The notes below the pieces were generated by a model. The model was not told where the DNA came from, made no database searches, and saw only the letters and a program-made list of their open reading frames with translations. From contig NZ_CP022203.1 in NCBI RefSeq assembly GCF_002305895.1, positions 6,668,001 to 6,732,000 on the forward strand: 64,000 nt of DNA, written 5' to 3'. The position numbers were made by a program, and so were the translations under genes. Source of the stretch: Corallococcus macrosporus DSM 14697 (GTDB lineage: Bacteria > Myxococcota > Myxococcia > Myxococcales > Myxococcaceae). Positions 44,576-53,627 of this stretch are shown one piece after another (positions within the stretch are counted from its first letter, which is position 1; every line of letters begins with the position of its first letter).

Positions 44576-47088
44576 GCCGGCACCTCCCGCAGCGGCGGTG
44601 TGGGCGTGGCGGCTGCGGCGCGCTCGCGTGAAGCGGACAGCCACCACACCGTGAAGAGCACGGTGGCCAGGCTGGTGGCGGGCATGGCCACGGCGGCGCG
44701 CAGCGGCGTCATCCACCCGGACAGGCACACGGAGACGGCCACCACGTTGTAGCCCACCGCCAGGGCCAGCAGCCGGCGCACCACCCGCCGCAGCCGCGCC
44801 GACAGCCGCAGGGCCTCGCGGATGGCGCCCAGGCCCTCGCCCAGGAGGAAGAAGTCGCTCTTGCCCGGCATCACCGGCCGGTCGATGGCGGGCGTGCCCG
44901 CGCAGAGCGCCCGCTCGAAGGCGAGGCTGTCGTTGACGCCGTCGCCCAGGTACAGCGTGTCCGCCGCGTCCAGCTTCGCGACAGCCTCGGCCTTGTCCTC
45001 GGGACGCAGGCCGCCCAGGGCGTGCCCGGCGGGGATGCCCAGCGCGGCGGCCAGGGCCTCCACGCGCGTCGGCAGGTCCCCGGAGATGAGCCACACCTCG
45101 CGCCCTTCGCCCTGGAGCGCGTGGACCTCGCGGCGCGCGTCGGGCCGCACCGACTCCTGGAGCTGGAAGAAGGCCACCGGCACGCCGTCCCGCGTGAGCA
45201 CCGGACCCGCCGCGAGCCCCGCGCCGGAGAGGAGGACCTCCACGCGCGCCGGGGCTTTCGGGAGTCGGCCCTCGGCCGCGAATGGCCGGTCCGGCGCATG
45301 GACCTGCGGCTCCGCCACCCGCGCCTCCGTGGCCCAGTCCGCGCGGCCCAGCCGCCACCGGACACCCTCGCGAACCATCTCCAGCCCCTGGCCGGCCCGC
45401 TCCGCCACCCGCGCCTCGGGGTTGAAGCGCGCGCCCCCCCGGGCCAGCGCGGCGGCCAGACACCGGCTGGCGGGATGGTTGCTGCGCGACACCAGGTCGA
45501 ACGCGACGTCGCGCGTCGCGGGCGTCAAGCCCGTCACGGCGGCGCGGTCCACCAACTCCAGGCGCCCCAGCGTCAGCGTCCCCGTCTTGTCGAAGAGCAC
45601 CTTGCGCACGCGGGGCAGCCGGTCCAGCAGGTCCGTGCTCCGGATGAAGAAGCCGCCACGGCGCAGGCGCGCCTGGACCAGCTCGTAGGCCAGCGGCGTG
45701 GCGATGCCGATGGCGCACGGGCACGTCACCACCAGCAGCGCGACCGCCACCTCCAGCGCCTTGTCCGGCCCGGCGGGCCACCACGACGCGAGCCCCAGCG
45801 CGGAGACGAAGAGCACCGTCGCCACCCAGCGCCGCGACACGCGGTCCCAGAAGCGGGTGTGCAGCGCGGGGCCGCCCGCATCGGCGGGAGCGCGACGGAG
45901 CAGCGCCACCAGCGGCGAGTCCGTGAAGGCCTGCTTCGCCTGGACGCGCACCGCCTCGCGCCCGGCGTTGAACGCGCCCGCGGGCAGCGCCTCGCCCTGC
46001 CCCACCGCGCGCTCGCCGGGCTCGCCCGTCATCCAATCCGTGGACACCCGCGCGCCCGAATCGAGCAGCGCCGCGTCCACGGGCACCAGGTCTCCCGGCG
46101 CAATCACCAGCACGTCGCCGTCGGCCACCTCGGCGGCGCGCACGGTGGCGAGCCGGGTGCCCTCCTCCCTGCGCACGAAGAGCCCTTCCGCGCCGTCGTC
46201 ATCCAGCAGGAAGCGCCGGTTGCGCTCCAGCACGCGCTGCTGGAGCCACCGCCCCACCAGCATCAGCGTGACGAAGGTGTTGAGCGTGTCGAAGTACGCC
46301 AGGTCGCCGCGCCCGCCGCGCGCCTGCGCCAGCGACATGCCGAACACCAGCAGGATGCCCAGGGCGATGGGCAGGTCCAGGTGCAGCACGCCGCGCCGCA
46401 GTCCCTGGAGCGCCGCGCGGAAGAAGGGCCAGCCGCCCACCCCCACGACGGCGGACGACAGCCACAGGCTCAGCCGCGTGAAGAGGCGGAAGGCCTCACC
46501 GTCCTCCGGCGTGAGCCCCACGTAGAAGCTCACCGAGAACAGCATCACGTTCATCGACAGCGCGGCGCAGACGCCCAGGCGGATGGGCAGGTCCAGGCTC
46601 GCGCGCTCCGGGCGCTTGCGGCTGGGACCGAAGCGGTAGCCGAAGCCCTCCACGCCGCGCAGGAACTCCGCCACGTCGAAGGCGCCCCGCCGCCACTGCA
46701 TCCGCACCTTGCCCAGGGCCGGGTCCACCGTCAGGCCCGCGCCGCCCGGCTGGCGGCGGAACAGCTCGTTCATCAACCACACGCATGCGGCGCAGTGGAT
46801 GCCCTGCACGTCCAGCTCGAGCGCGCACAGCGGGCCAGGGATGGACTCGGCGCGGCTGATGAGCGGCTCCAGCCACGCGAACGCGCGTTCCTTGCGCGGC
46901 TCAGGGGCGGGCGCCGTCCTCCCTTGCGCGAGCTGGTAGTAGCGCGTGAGCCCCTGCTCCACGAGCAGCCCGTGCACGGCCTCGCACCCCACGCAGCAGA
47001 AGTCGCGCGCCGCGCTCCCGGGAGGGACGGGGCTGCCGCAGTGGAGACAGGTGGCCGGAGCAGGCTCCGAGGTCGTGGAGGCAGGCAT
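44572..47088 (-). CDS. ccoI: Copper-exporting P-type ATPase for cbb3 assembly (CcoI/FixI)
   Basis: The 838-residue product has a cysteine-rich N terminus (CLHCGSPVPPGS, FCCVGCEAVHG), a heavy-metal-associated domain (GIHCAACVWLMNEL), and a P1B ATPase core: CPC in VVTCPCAIGIA, phosphorylation site FDKTGTLT, TGEP actuator loop (WMTGEPGERA), HP locus (SNHPASRC) and GDGVND hinge. About eight membrane helices are visible. CcoI supplies copper for cbb3 oxidase. It is the first gene of the minus-strand cco run, and its start lies only 24 bp from the divergent DsbD-like gene. Confidence 0.95.
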   Translation of the reverse strand: MPASTTSEPAPATCLHCGSPVPPGSAARDFCCVGCEAVHGLLVEQGLTRYYQLAQGRTAPAPEPRKERAFAWLEPLISRAESIPGPLCALELDVQGIHCAACVWLMNELFRRQPGGAGLTVDPALGKVRMQWRRGAFDVAEFLRGVEGFGYRFGPSRKRPERASLDLPIRLGVCAALSMNVMLFSVSFYVGLTPEDGEAFRLFTRLSLWLSSAVVGVGGWPFFRAALQGLRRGVLHLDLPIALGILLVFGMSLAQARGGRGDLAYFDTLNTFVTLMLVGRWLQQRVLERNRRFLLDDDGAEGLFVRREEGTRLATVRAAEVADGDVLVIAPGDLVPVDAALLDSGARVSTDWMTGEPGERAVGQGEALPAGAFNAGREAVRVQAKQAFTDSPLVALLRRAPADAGGPALHTRFWDRVSRRWVATVLFVSALGLASWWPAGPDKALEVAVALLVVTCPCAIGIATPLAYELVQARLRRGGFFIRSTDLLDRLPRVRKVLFDKTGTLTLGRLELVDRAAVTGLTPATRDVAFDLVSRSNHPASRCLAAALARGGARFNPEARVAERAGQGLEMVREGVRWRLGRADWATEARVAEPQVHAPDRPFAAEGRLPKAPARVEVLLSGAGLAAGPVLTRDGVPVAFFQLQESVRPDARREVHALQGEGREVWLISGDLPTRVEALAAALGIPAGHALGGLRPEDKAEAVAKLDAADTLYLGDGVNDSLAFERALCAGTPAIDRPVMPGKSDFFLLGEGLGAIREALRLSARLRRVVRRLLALAVGYNVVAVSVCLSGWMTPLRAAVAMPATSLATVLFTVWWLSASRERAAAATPTPPLREVPA

Positions 47089-47112
47089 TCACGGTGTCAC
47101 CTTGCGAACGGC

Positions 47113-47850
47113 ATGCCTGTTGCGAAGCACGCGTTCATGTCACCCGAACCGGCCGCGCTCGCCGCTGTGTTGCACAGCACCGCTCCCAACGTTGTCGCCG
47201 GCGCGCTGGGCGCGTTCGTGGTGGGCCTCACGGGGAGCTTGCATTGCCTCCTCATGTGCGGCCCGCTGGCCTGCGCGGGCCTCCCTGGCGCTCCAGGCCC
47301 GGAGCGGCGCGGGGCCGTCCTCGCCTACCAGGGCGCGCGCCTGGGCGCCTATGCCCTCGTGGGCGGCGCGCTGGGCCTGCTGGGCGGAGGCGTCACCCAG
47401 GCGCTGGCGGTCTCCACGCGCCCGTACCTGCCCTGGCTGATGGCGGTGGCGCTGGTCGCGTCCGCGCTGGAGCTGGGCAAGCGCCTGCGTCCGCTGCCGG
47501 GCATGGCGAACCTGGCGCGTCACGTGACGCGCTGGGGCGCAAAGTTTTCGTGGGCGGGCCGCGCGAGCGCAATGGGTGCGGTGACGCCGCTGCTGCCCTG
47601 CGGCGTCCTCTATGGCGTGTTCGCGGTGGCGCTGGCGAGCGGCTCGTTCAGCGGCGGCGCGCTGGTGCTCGCGGCGTTCGCGCTCGGCGGCCTGCCTGCC
47701 CTGCTGGGCGCCCAGCTTCAGGCCGCGCTGTGGAAGCACCGCCCGAAGTGGATGTCCCTGCTGCTCCAGCGGGCGGTGCCCCTGGCGGCGGCGGCGGTGC
47801 TCATCTACCGCGCCGTGGGCACCGGCAACGGAGGTCCGAGCTGCCACTGA
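47113..47850 (+). CDS. DsbD-like/sulfite exporter-type membrane protein of the cco cluster
   Basis: The 245-residue product has about six membrane helices. The N-terminal helix pair contains LTGSLHCLLMCGPLACAGLPG and a later pair contains TPLLPCGVLYGVF, the cysteine placement of the DsbD/CcdA-related (UreH-like, sulfite exporter TauE/SafE-type) family. Such genes recur in cbb3 clusters and are thought to act in copper or disulfide handling during oxidase assembly. The start at 47113 leaves only a 24-bp divergent gap; ATG 47137 is an alternative and gives 237 residues. No good SD precedes either. Confidence 0.82.
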   Translation: MPVAKHAFMSPEPAALAAVLHSTAPNVVAGALGAFVVGLTGSLHCLLMCGPLACAGLPGAPGPERRGAVLAYQGARLGAYALVGGALGLLGGGVTQALAVSTRPYLPWLMAVALVASALELGKRLRPLPGMANLARHVTRWGAKFSWAGRASAMGAVTPLLPCGVLYGVFAVALASGSFSGGALVLAAFALGGLPALLGAQLQAALWKHRPKWMSLLLQRAVPLAAAAVLIYRAVGTGNGGPSCH

Positions 47851-48005
47851 GCAGTCGGGCCCACGTCGGGAGCCGGTGGGTGACACGCACGGTGCGCGCC
47901 GCCCGCGTCCCCTTTCTTCCCGGATGGGCCATGCCCAGATTCGACCGGGGGCTTGACCGAAGGCCCCGGGCCCACCGGTTGGGCGGGGAGACACACGCGG
48001 CCACC

Positions 48006-49310
48006 ATGCAGCTCCGTCTTACACGCTTCGCTGAGCGGCTCAGCACGAGCTATTGGGTGGTCCCCGCGCTCTGCGTGGCCGCCGCCATCGGCCTGTCCCA
48101 GCTCGCCCAGGCGCTGGACGCCCGCCTGACGCAGCACGAGCATGACTGGTACCTCTTCCAAGGCGGCCCCGAGGGCGCCCGCTCCGTCCTCTCCGCCGTG
48201 GCGTCCTCGATGCTGACGTTCGCGGGCCTCGTCTTCTCCGTCACCATCCTGGTGCTCCAGCAGGCCAGCAACCAGTTCTCACCGCGCATCCTCCGCACGT
48301 TCCTCCGGGACCGGAAGAGCCAGATGGCGCTGGGCATCTTCACGGGCACCTTCGTCTATGCCCTGCTGGGGCTGCGCACCGTCCGGGGCACGTCGGAGAA
48401 CCTGGACATCGAGAGCCATGTCCCGTCGCTCTCCGTCTGGCTCGCCGTGGTGCTCGCGCTGCTGTGCGTGGGCGCCTTCATCTTCTACATCCACCATGTG
48501 GCGCAATCCATCCGGGCCGTGGTCATCCTCTCTCGCATCCACGACGAGACGTGCGAGACGATGGAGCGCATGTATCCGGAGGGTGTCGGGCTCGACGCCG
48601 CGGAGACGTGTCAGGAGGGCGCCCCCCGCGGCGCGCCCTCGCTCGTCATCCCCCACGACGGCAGCTCCGGCGTGCTCCTCACCGTGGATGAGGACCAGTT
48701 GATGACCCACGCACGGCGCGCGGGCGTCACGCTCGCCGTCGTGCCCATGGTGGGTGACTTCGTGCCCCACGGGAGCGCGCTCTTCGAGGTCTGGGGAGAG
48801 GCCGGCTCGCTCGACGTCAAGGCCGTCCTGGGCGCGGTCGGGCTCGGTCGCGAGCGCACGCTCCAGCAGGACACCGCCTTCGGCTTCCGCCAGCTCATCG
48901 ACGTGGCCGAGCGCGCCCTCTCCCCTGGCATCAACGACCCGTCCACGGCCGTCCAGGCCATCGACCAGCTCCATGACCTGCTGCGCCGGCTGGTCCTCCG
49001 GCGCTTCCCGAGCACGCATCGGCTGGACGACCAGGGGGCGCTGCGGCTGGTCTGCCCGCGCCCCGACTTCGACGACTACGTGCGGCTCTCCCTGGATGAG
49101 ATTCGCGAGTACGGGGAGGAGTCCATCCAGGTGGCCCGCCGCCTGCGCTTCCTGCTGGAGGACCTGCTGCGGGTGGCGCCCGACTTCCGGCGCGGGGAGC
49201 TGGAGCGCCAGCGCTCGCTGCTCGACGCCACCGTCACCCGGGTGTTCGAGGATGCCAGGGTCGCGGCGGAGGCCCGGCGCGCGGGGCCCCAGGGCCACGG
49301 ACCGCACTGA
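48006..49310 (+). CDS. DUF2254 membrane protein
   Basis: The 434-residue product has four N-terminal helices (YWVVPALCVAAAIGL near 16-30, MLTFAGLVFSVTILVL, GIFTGTFVYALLGL, LSVWLAVVLALLCVGAFIFYIHHV) and a long cytoplasmic domain. QQASNQFSPRILRTFLRDR, then RALSPGINDPSTAVQAIDQL and DFDDYVRLSLDEIREYG are hallmarks of the DUF2254 family, which has no proven function. ATG 48006 was chosen because the hydrophobic N terminus begins just after it; an upstream open frame shadows the previous gene. It precedes the convergent potassium uptake pair. Confidence 0.9.
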   Translation: MQLRLTRFAERLSTSYWVVPALCVAAAIGLSQLAQALDARLTQHEHDWYLFQGGPEGARSVLSAVASSMLTFAGLVFSVTILVLQQASNQFSPRILRTFLRDRKSQMALGIFTGTFVYALLGLRTVRGTSENLDIESHVPSLSVWLAVVLALLCVGAFIFYIHHVAQSIRAVVILSRIHDETCETMERMYPEGVGLDAAETCQEGAPRGAPSLVIPHDGSSGVLLTVDEDQLMTHARRAGVTLAVVPMVGDFVPHGSALFEVWGEAGSLDVKAVLGAVGLGRERTLQQDTAFGFRQLIDVAERALSPGINDPSTAVQAIDQLHDLLRRLVLRRFPSTHRLDDQGALRLVCPRPDFDDYVRLSLDEIREYGEESIQVARRLRFLLEDLLRVAPDFRRGELERQRSLLDATVTRVFEDARVAAEARRAGPQGHGPH

Positions 49311-49324
49311 GCCGGGCCGCGGCG

Positions 49325-49981
49325 TCAGCGCAGCGCGGCCACGGCCTCGAGCGCCGAGGGCTCGCCCGCGACCAGCAGCGCATCGGACGGGGTGAGCAGC
49401 CGGTCCGGATCCGGCACGGGGAGCATGCGGTCCTGGAGCACGTCATGCACGGCGACGACGTGCACGCGGTAGCGCTGCGGCAGGGCGAGCACGCGCAGGC
49501 TCTTTCCGTACCAGGCCTCCGGCACCGGCATCTCCTGCAGCCCGAACTCCGTCCCCAACTGCACGTACTGCAGCAGCCGGCCGCTGGTGATGCGGCTGGC
49601 CAGGCCCAGGGCGCTCTCGCGCTCGGGGAAGATGCTCTCCGTGGCCCCCAGCGCGTTCGCGATGCGCGCGTGGTCATCCGAGCGGACCTTCACGTAGATG
49701 TCCTGGATGCCGGTGTCGCGCAGGGCGAGCAGCGCGAGGATGCTGGCCGAGAGGTCCTCGCCCGTGGAGACGATGGCCGCGTCCGCGCCGCGCGCCCCCA
49801 CCTCCTCCAGGACCTGCCGCTGCGTGGCGTCTCCGACCATGGCCTTGGACACCCGCGAGCCCAGCGCATCGACCACCGCGGGGCGCGGGTCGATGGCGAT
49901 GACGTCATGCCCCTGCTCATGCAGGCGCACGGCGAGGACCGAGCCGAAGTTGCCCAACCCCACCACGATGATGCGCTTCAT
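49325..49981 (-). CDS. TrkA/KtrA-type potassium channel regulatory subunit
   Basis: The 218-residue product has an N-terminal Rossmann RCK domain (IIVVGLGNFGSVLAVRLHEQG, then DVIAIDPRP and AMVGDATQRQVLEE, with the nucleotide-binding G-x-G-x-x-G) and a C-terminal RCK_C domain (GLQEMPVPEAWYGKSLRVLALP, LTPSDALLVAGEP). It gates a Trk/Ktr potassium transporter in response to nucleotides. AAGGAG is 6 bases from the ATG. It follows the TrkH-type gene by 9 bp in the same operon. Confidence 0.93.
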   Translation of the reverse strand: MKRIIVVGLGNFGSVLAVRLHEQGHDVIAIDPRPAVVDALGSRVSKAMVGDATQRQVLEEVGARGADAAIVSTGEDLSASILALLALRDTGIQDIYVKVRSDDHARIANALGATESIFPERESALGLASRITSGRLLQYVQLGTEFGLQEMPVPEAWYGKSLRVLALPQRYRVHVVAVHDVLQDRMLPVPDPDRLLTPSDALLVAGEPSALEAVAALR

Positions 49982-49990
49982 CCCTGCTCC

Positions 49991-51436
49991 TTAACCAACG
50001 ATGAGGTCCTCTTGCGCGGGGCGCACGTGCCGCAGGTGCGTCCGGGCGCGGAGGCTGAGGGCCGCGAAGAAGGACAGCGGCCCCAGCCGCCCCACGAACA
50101 TCAGCGCGATGACCTGCAGCTTGCCCGCCACGGTCAGCGAGGGTGACACGTCCATGGTCAGCCCCACCGTGCAGAAGGCGCTGACCACCTCGAAGAAGAC
50201 GGGCAGGAAGCTGGCGCGCGCGGCCTGCACGGACTCCGCCCCGCGGCCCTCGGTGAAGCTGAGCACGAAGACCGCGGCCGTCATCACCCCGAAGGCGATG
50301 AGGGCCAGCGACACGGTGCGCTCGATGGTGCCCTCCGGGATGGCGCGGCCGTGCAGCTCGGCGTGCCGGCGGCCCCGGATGCGCGTGAAGGCGAGCGCCG
50401 CCAGCACCGCCAGCGTCGTCGTCTTCAGCCCGCCCGCCGTGGAGCCAGGGCTGCCGCCCACCACCATGAGCAGGATGGTGAAGAAGCCGCTCGCGTTGCT
50501 CACCTCGGCGTAGCTCACGCTGTTGAAGCCCGCCGTGCGCGCCGTGGCGGACATGAACCAGGCGTTGGCCACCCGGTCCACGTAGCCCAGGTGCGCCAGC
50601 GTCCCGCGCCACTCGAAGAGCGCGAAGAGCACGGCCCCTCCCACCAGCAGCACGCCGGTGACGAGCAACGCCGCGAAGGTGTGCACGCTCATCCGCCGGG
50701 AGCGCTCGTCCCGGCTGCGCCACCAGCGCAGCGCCTCCTCGCTGGACAGGTAGCCCAGGCTGCCCAGGATGATGAGGAAGGAGAGGACCAGGAGCGAGAG
50801 GGGCGACTCGTCGAGCCCCACCAGCGAATCACTGAACGTCGAGAAGCCGGCGTTGCAGAAGGCGCTGACCGAGTGGAAGACGGCGTGCCAGGCCGCATCC
50901 TTCCAGCCGAAGCGCGGCAGCCACAGCAGCCACAGCAGCAGCGCCCCCAGCGCCTCCACCCACAGGGTGAAGCGCGCGACACGCAAGGTCAGGGACAGCA
51001 CGTTCTCCCGATGCGTGTAGTCAATGGGGGCGCCGACGATGACCTCGCTGCGGAGCGACAGCCGGCGGCCCAGCGCGCCGATGACGAGCGTGGTGAGGGT
51101 GACGAGCCCCAGGCCGCCCAACTGGATGAAGACGAGCAGCCAGAGCTGCCCCCAGAGGGTGAGCGCCGTCGCGGTGTTCACCACCGAGAGGCCCGTCACA
51201 CACACCGCGCTCGTCATGGTGAAGAGCGCGTCGAGGAACCCCAGCCGTGGGCCCGTGTACAGCCCCGGGAGCCAGAGCAGCCCCGCCGTCCCGACCGCGA
51301 TGAGCGCCGCGAAGGAGAGCGCCAGCAACATCGCGGGTGAGATGGAGAACCAGCGCAGCCAGAGCCAACGAAAGGGAGATCGCAGGAAGGAGTCCACGGA
51401 GCAGGGGTGACCATCCACCAAGTCGGGGCGCCGCAC
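49991..51436 (-). CDS. TrkH/KtrB-type potassium transporter
   Basis: The 481-residue membrane protein has the four pore-loop repeats of the Trk/Ktr family, each with a filter glycine: SAVCVTGLSVVNT, AFCNAGFSTFSD, ATARTAGFNSVS and SAFCTVGLTMDVS. Helices alternate with these loops. It takes up K+ driven by the membrane potential and is paired with the RCK subunit immediately downstream. The start is a GTG at 51436 or another at 51397; neither has a clear SD. It diverges from nothing: the next gene is the TetR-type gene, also on the minus strand, 46 bp away. Confidence 0.9.
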   Translation of the reverse strand: MRRPDLVDGHPCSVDSFLRSPFRWLWLRWFSISPAMLLALSFAALIAVGTAGLLWLPGLYTGPRLGFLDALFTMTSAVCVTGLSVVNTATALTLWGQLWLLVFIQLGGLGLVTLTTLVIGALGRRLSLRSEVIVGAPIDYTHRENVLSLTLRVARFTLWVEALGALLLWLLWLPRFGWKDAAWHAVFHSVSAFCNAGFSTFSDSLVGLDESPLSLLVLSFLIILGSLGYLSSEEALRWWRSRDERSRRMSVHTFAALLVTGVLLVGGAVLFALFEWRGTLAHLGYVDRVANAWFMSATARTAGFNSVSYAEVSNASGFFTILLMVVGGSPGSTAGGLKTTTLAVLAALAFTRIRGRRHAELHGRAIPEGTIERTVSLALIAFGVMTAAVFVLSFTEGRGAESVQAARASFLPVFFEVVSAFCTVGLTMDVSPSLTVAGKLQVIALMFVGRLGPLSFFAALSLRARTHLRHVRPAQEDLIVG

Positions 51437-51482
51437 CAGTTTCTACGGCGCGAACCCGGGCGGAAGTCGAGCGGGGACCGTC

Positions 51483-52124
51483 TCAACCGCCGCGCCGCTT
51501 CGGAGCGCGCCGCCCACCGGACGTGGACGGCTCCTTCGGCAGGTGCCGGAGCCCCATCCACCCGAGCGCCGCGACATGGCGCGCGACGTGGTCGATGGAG
51601 AAGGAGCGCCCGTCCTCGGCCCACCACTGCCCCACCTGCGTCACCATGCCCAGCAGCGCGTTCGCGTAGATGGGGGCGACCTTGGGGTTGTAGCCGGCGT
51701 GCTCGAACTCGACCTTGAAGATGTCCGCCACGCGCAGCGCCAGGTCGTCGATGACGCGCGTCAGGCCCCGGCGCCCCACCGTCAACGGGGAGTCGCGCGT
51801 CAGCACCGCGAAGCCCGCGGGCACCTCCTTGGCGTACGTCATGAAGGCCAGCACCGCGCGCTCGAACCGCTCGCGGGGCGTGCCCGTGGCGATACGCTCC
51901 GACACGCGCGACACCAGGTCATCCATCTCCCGGTCCACGATGGCCGCGTAGAGCCCCTCCTTCGCGCCGAAGTGCTCGTAGACGATGGGCTTCGACACGC
52001 CCGCCCGCTGCGCGACCTCCTCGATGGAGGTCGCTTCGTAGCCCTTCGCGGCGAACACCCCTCGCCCCACCTCCATCAACTGAACCCGGCGGTCAGCCCC
52101 CGACAGTCGCTTCTTCGTCGCCAC
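51483..52124 (-). CDS. TetR family transcriptional regulator
   Basis: The 213-residue product has an N-terminal TetR helix-turn-helix (RRVQLMEVGRGVFAAKGYEATSIEEVAQRAGVSKPIVYEHFGAKEGLYAAI) and a helical ligand-binding domain (GYNPKVAPIYANALLGMVTQVGQWW). The GTG at 52124 is preceded by GAGGT about 5 bases away and matches family length; the open frame continues upstream only as a shadow. It probably represses itself, the divergent haemolysin III-type gene, or both, through the palindrome at 52139. The C-terminal tail is strongly basic. Confidence 0.9.
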   Translation of the reverse strand: MATKKRLSGADRRVQLMEVGRGVFAAKGYEATSIEEVAQRAGVSKPIVYEHFGAKEGLYAAIVDREMDDLVSRVSERIATGTPRERFERAVLAFMTYAKEVPAGFAVLTRDSPLTVGRRGLTRVIDDLALRVADIFKVEFEHAGYNPKVAPIYANALLGMVTQVGQWWAEDGRSFSIDHVARHVAALGWMGLRHLPKEPSTSGGRRAPKRRGG

Positions 52125-52138
52125 GTTGACCTCGAACC

Positions 52139-52150
52139 TACTGGACAGTA
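52139..52150. promoter_or_regulatory. Palindrome in the tetR/haemolysin III divergent region
   Basis: TACTG-GA-CAGTA is a perfect 5-bp-arm dyad 14 bases upstream of the TetR GTG. A second, looser dyad (CGGAACCTACCG) lies just downstream. Position and shape fit a TetR operator that also covers the promoter of the divergent gene at 52290. Confidence 0.45.
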
Positions 52151-52289
52151 ACTTACCCGACCGGAACCTACCGACTCGTAACTCTCCGGTGGCGCTGGAG
52201 CCCCTCATGTATCCCGTCTCTCGTGGAGCCGTCTTGCCCGGCGCGGCCGAGCACCACATCCTCGCTGTCGCCGAAGCGCGGGGGCGACC

Positions 52290-52943
52290 GTGAGCGCCCA
52301 GCCCCTGGAGAAGCCGAAGCTGCGCGGCGTCCTGCACCAGTTCGCCGCCACGGGCGCGCTGGGCGCGGGGCTGGTGCTCGTCTCCATGGCCCCCACGGAC
52401 CGGGCCGCCGCGGCCGCCGCGGTGTATGCCGTCAGCCTGGTGGTGCTGTTCGCGGTCAGCGCGACCTACCACCGGGTGAACTGGTCCACGCGCGGGCGGA
52501 CGTGGATGCGGCGCATGGACCACGCCTCCATCTTCATCCTCATCGCGGGCACGTATACGCCCGTGGCGCTGCTGGGCATCGCCGGGGCCGCGGGCAACCG
52601 CCTGCTGCTCCTCATCTGGGCGGGCGCCTTCGCGGGTGTCCTCCAATCGCTGTTCTGGATACAGGCGCCCAAGGTGGTGACCGCGGCGCTGGCCGTCGCC
52701 GTCGGCTGGACGCTGGTGCCCTACTTCGATGAAGCGCGGCGCGCCCTCACGGGCACCGACCTGGCGCTCATCCTCGGCGGAGGTGTTGCCTACACGGCGG
52801 GCGCGCTCGCCTACGCCCTGAAGCGGCCGAACCTCCGCCCCGGCGTCTTCGGCTACCACGAGGTCTTCCACGCCCTCACGCTGGTGGGCGCGGCGCTCCA
52901 CTTCACCGTCGTCTTGCGGCTCGTCCGCACCGCGACGGTGTAG
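52290..52943 (+). CDS. Haemolysin III/TrhA family membrane protein
   Basis: The 217-residue product has seven hydrophobic helices and the PAQR/haemolysin III signature: VSATYHRVNW (S-x3-H), RRMDHASIFILIAGTYTPV (D-H) and YHEVFHALTLVGAALHF (H-x3-H), the His/Asp metal cluster of this superfamily. In E. coli TrhA adjusts membrane fluidity; haemolytic activity is not established for most members. It is divergent from the TetR-type gene, which probably regulates it. The start is GTG 52290. Confidence 0.93.
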   Translation: MSAQPLEKPKLRGVLHQFAATGALGAGLVLVSMAPTDRAAAAAAVYAVSLVVLFAVSATYHRVNWSTRGRTWMRRMDHASIFILIAGTYTPVALLGIAGAAGNRLLLLIWAGAFAGVLQSLFWIQAPKVVTAALAVAVGWTLVPYFDEARRALTGTDLALILGGGVAYTAGALAYALKRPNLRPGVFGYHEVFHALTLVGAALHFTVVLRLVRTATV

Positions 52944-52975
52944 GCCCCTGGGGGACGCGCGGGCGGCTTGACTGG

Positions 52976-52997
52976 AATCTGATTCTAGAATCAGATT
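52976..52997. promoter_or_regulatory. Perfect 22-bp palindrome directly upstream of a tetR gene
   Basis: The half-site AATCTGATTCT is followed directly by its exact reverse complement, so the dyad is complete with no spacer. It ends six bases before the ATG at 53004, where no SD is visible. Part of the half-site recurs (GATTCTAG at 52981 and 52994), giving overlapping symmetric sites. It is a very strong candidate for the autoregulatory TetR operator, probably covering the promoter. Confidence 0.75.
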
Positions 52998-53003
52998 CTA
53001 GCC

Positions 53004-53627
53004 ATGGAGCGTAGACGCCGCAGCGCGACGGGCGAGCAGAGCCGTCGTGCCATCCTGGATGCCGCGCTGGATTGCTTCTCCCGGCTGGGCTGGGCGGCGA
53101 CCACCATTGAGGACATCCGCAAGGTCAGCGGCGCCAGCGTGGGCAGCGTCTACCACCACTTCGGTGCGAAGGAAGGCATCGCGGTGGCGCTCTACATCGA
53201 CTGCCTGCGCCTCCATCAGGACTCGCTGCGGGCACGGTTGGAGAAGAAGCACGACGCGGAAGCCTTCGTGCGGACGGTCGTCACGCACCACATCGCCTGG
53301 TCCCGGGAGCACCCGGAGGCCGCCCGCTACCTGCTGCGCATGCGCCGGGAGGAAGCCGTGGCCGCGGCCGAGCAGGAAATCCAATCCGCGACGGGAGACT
53401 TCATCCGGGAGGGCTTCAGCCGGCTGAAGTCCTACGCCCAGTCCGGTGAGCTGCTGCCCCTGCCTTCGTCCGTCTACATGCCGCTGATGCTCGGGCCCGC
53501 GCAGGAGCTGCTGCGCGGCTGGGCCAACGGACACGTCGAGCTCAAGCCCGGCATCGAGAAGGTCCTCGCCGATGCGGCGTGGCGCTGCCTCCGGCCGGAC
53601 TCCGCCGCCTCCAGGAAGGTGCCGTGA
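53004..53627 (+). CDS. TetR family transcriptional regulator, operon leader
   Basis: The 207-residue product has a TetR DNA-binding domain (RRAILDAALDCFSRLGWAATTIEDIRKVSGASVGSVYHHFGAKEGIAVAL) and a helical effector domain. It heads a three-gene operon with an alpha/beta hydrolase and a crotonase, overlapping the hydrolase start (ATGA-type overlap at 53627). The perfect palindrome six bases before its ATG, with no SD, suggests a short or leaderless transcript repressed by its own product, and hence substrate-induced control of the operon. Ligand unknown. Confidence 0.92.
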   Translation: MERRRRSATGEQSRRAILDAALDCFSRLGWAATTIEDIRKVSGASVGSVYHHFGAKEGIAVALYIDCLRLHQDSLRARLEKKHDAEAFVRTVVTHHIAWSREHPEAARYLLRMRREEAVAAAEQEIQSATGDFIREGFSRLKSYAQSGELLPLPSSVYMPLMLGPAQELLRGWANGHVELKPGIEKVLADAAWRCLRPDSAASRKVP

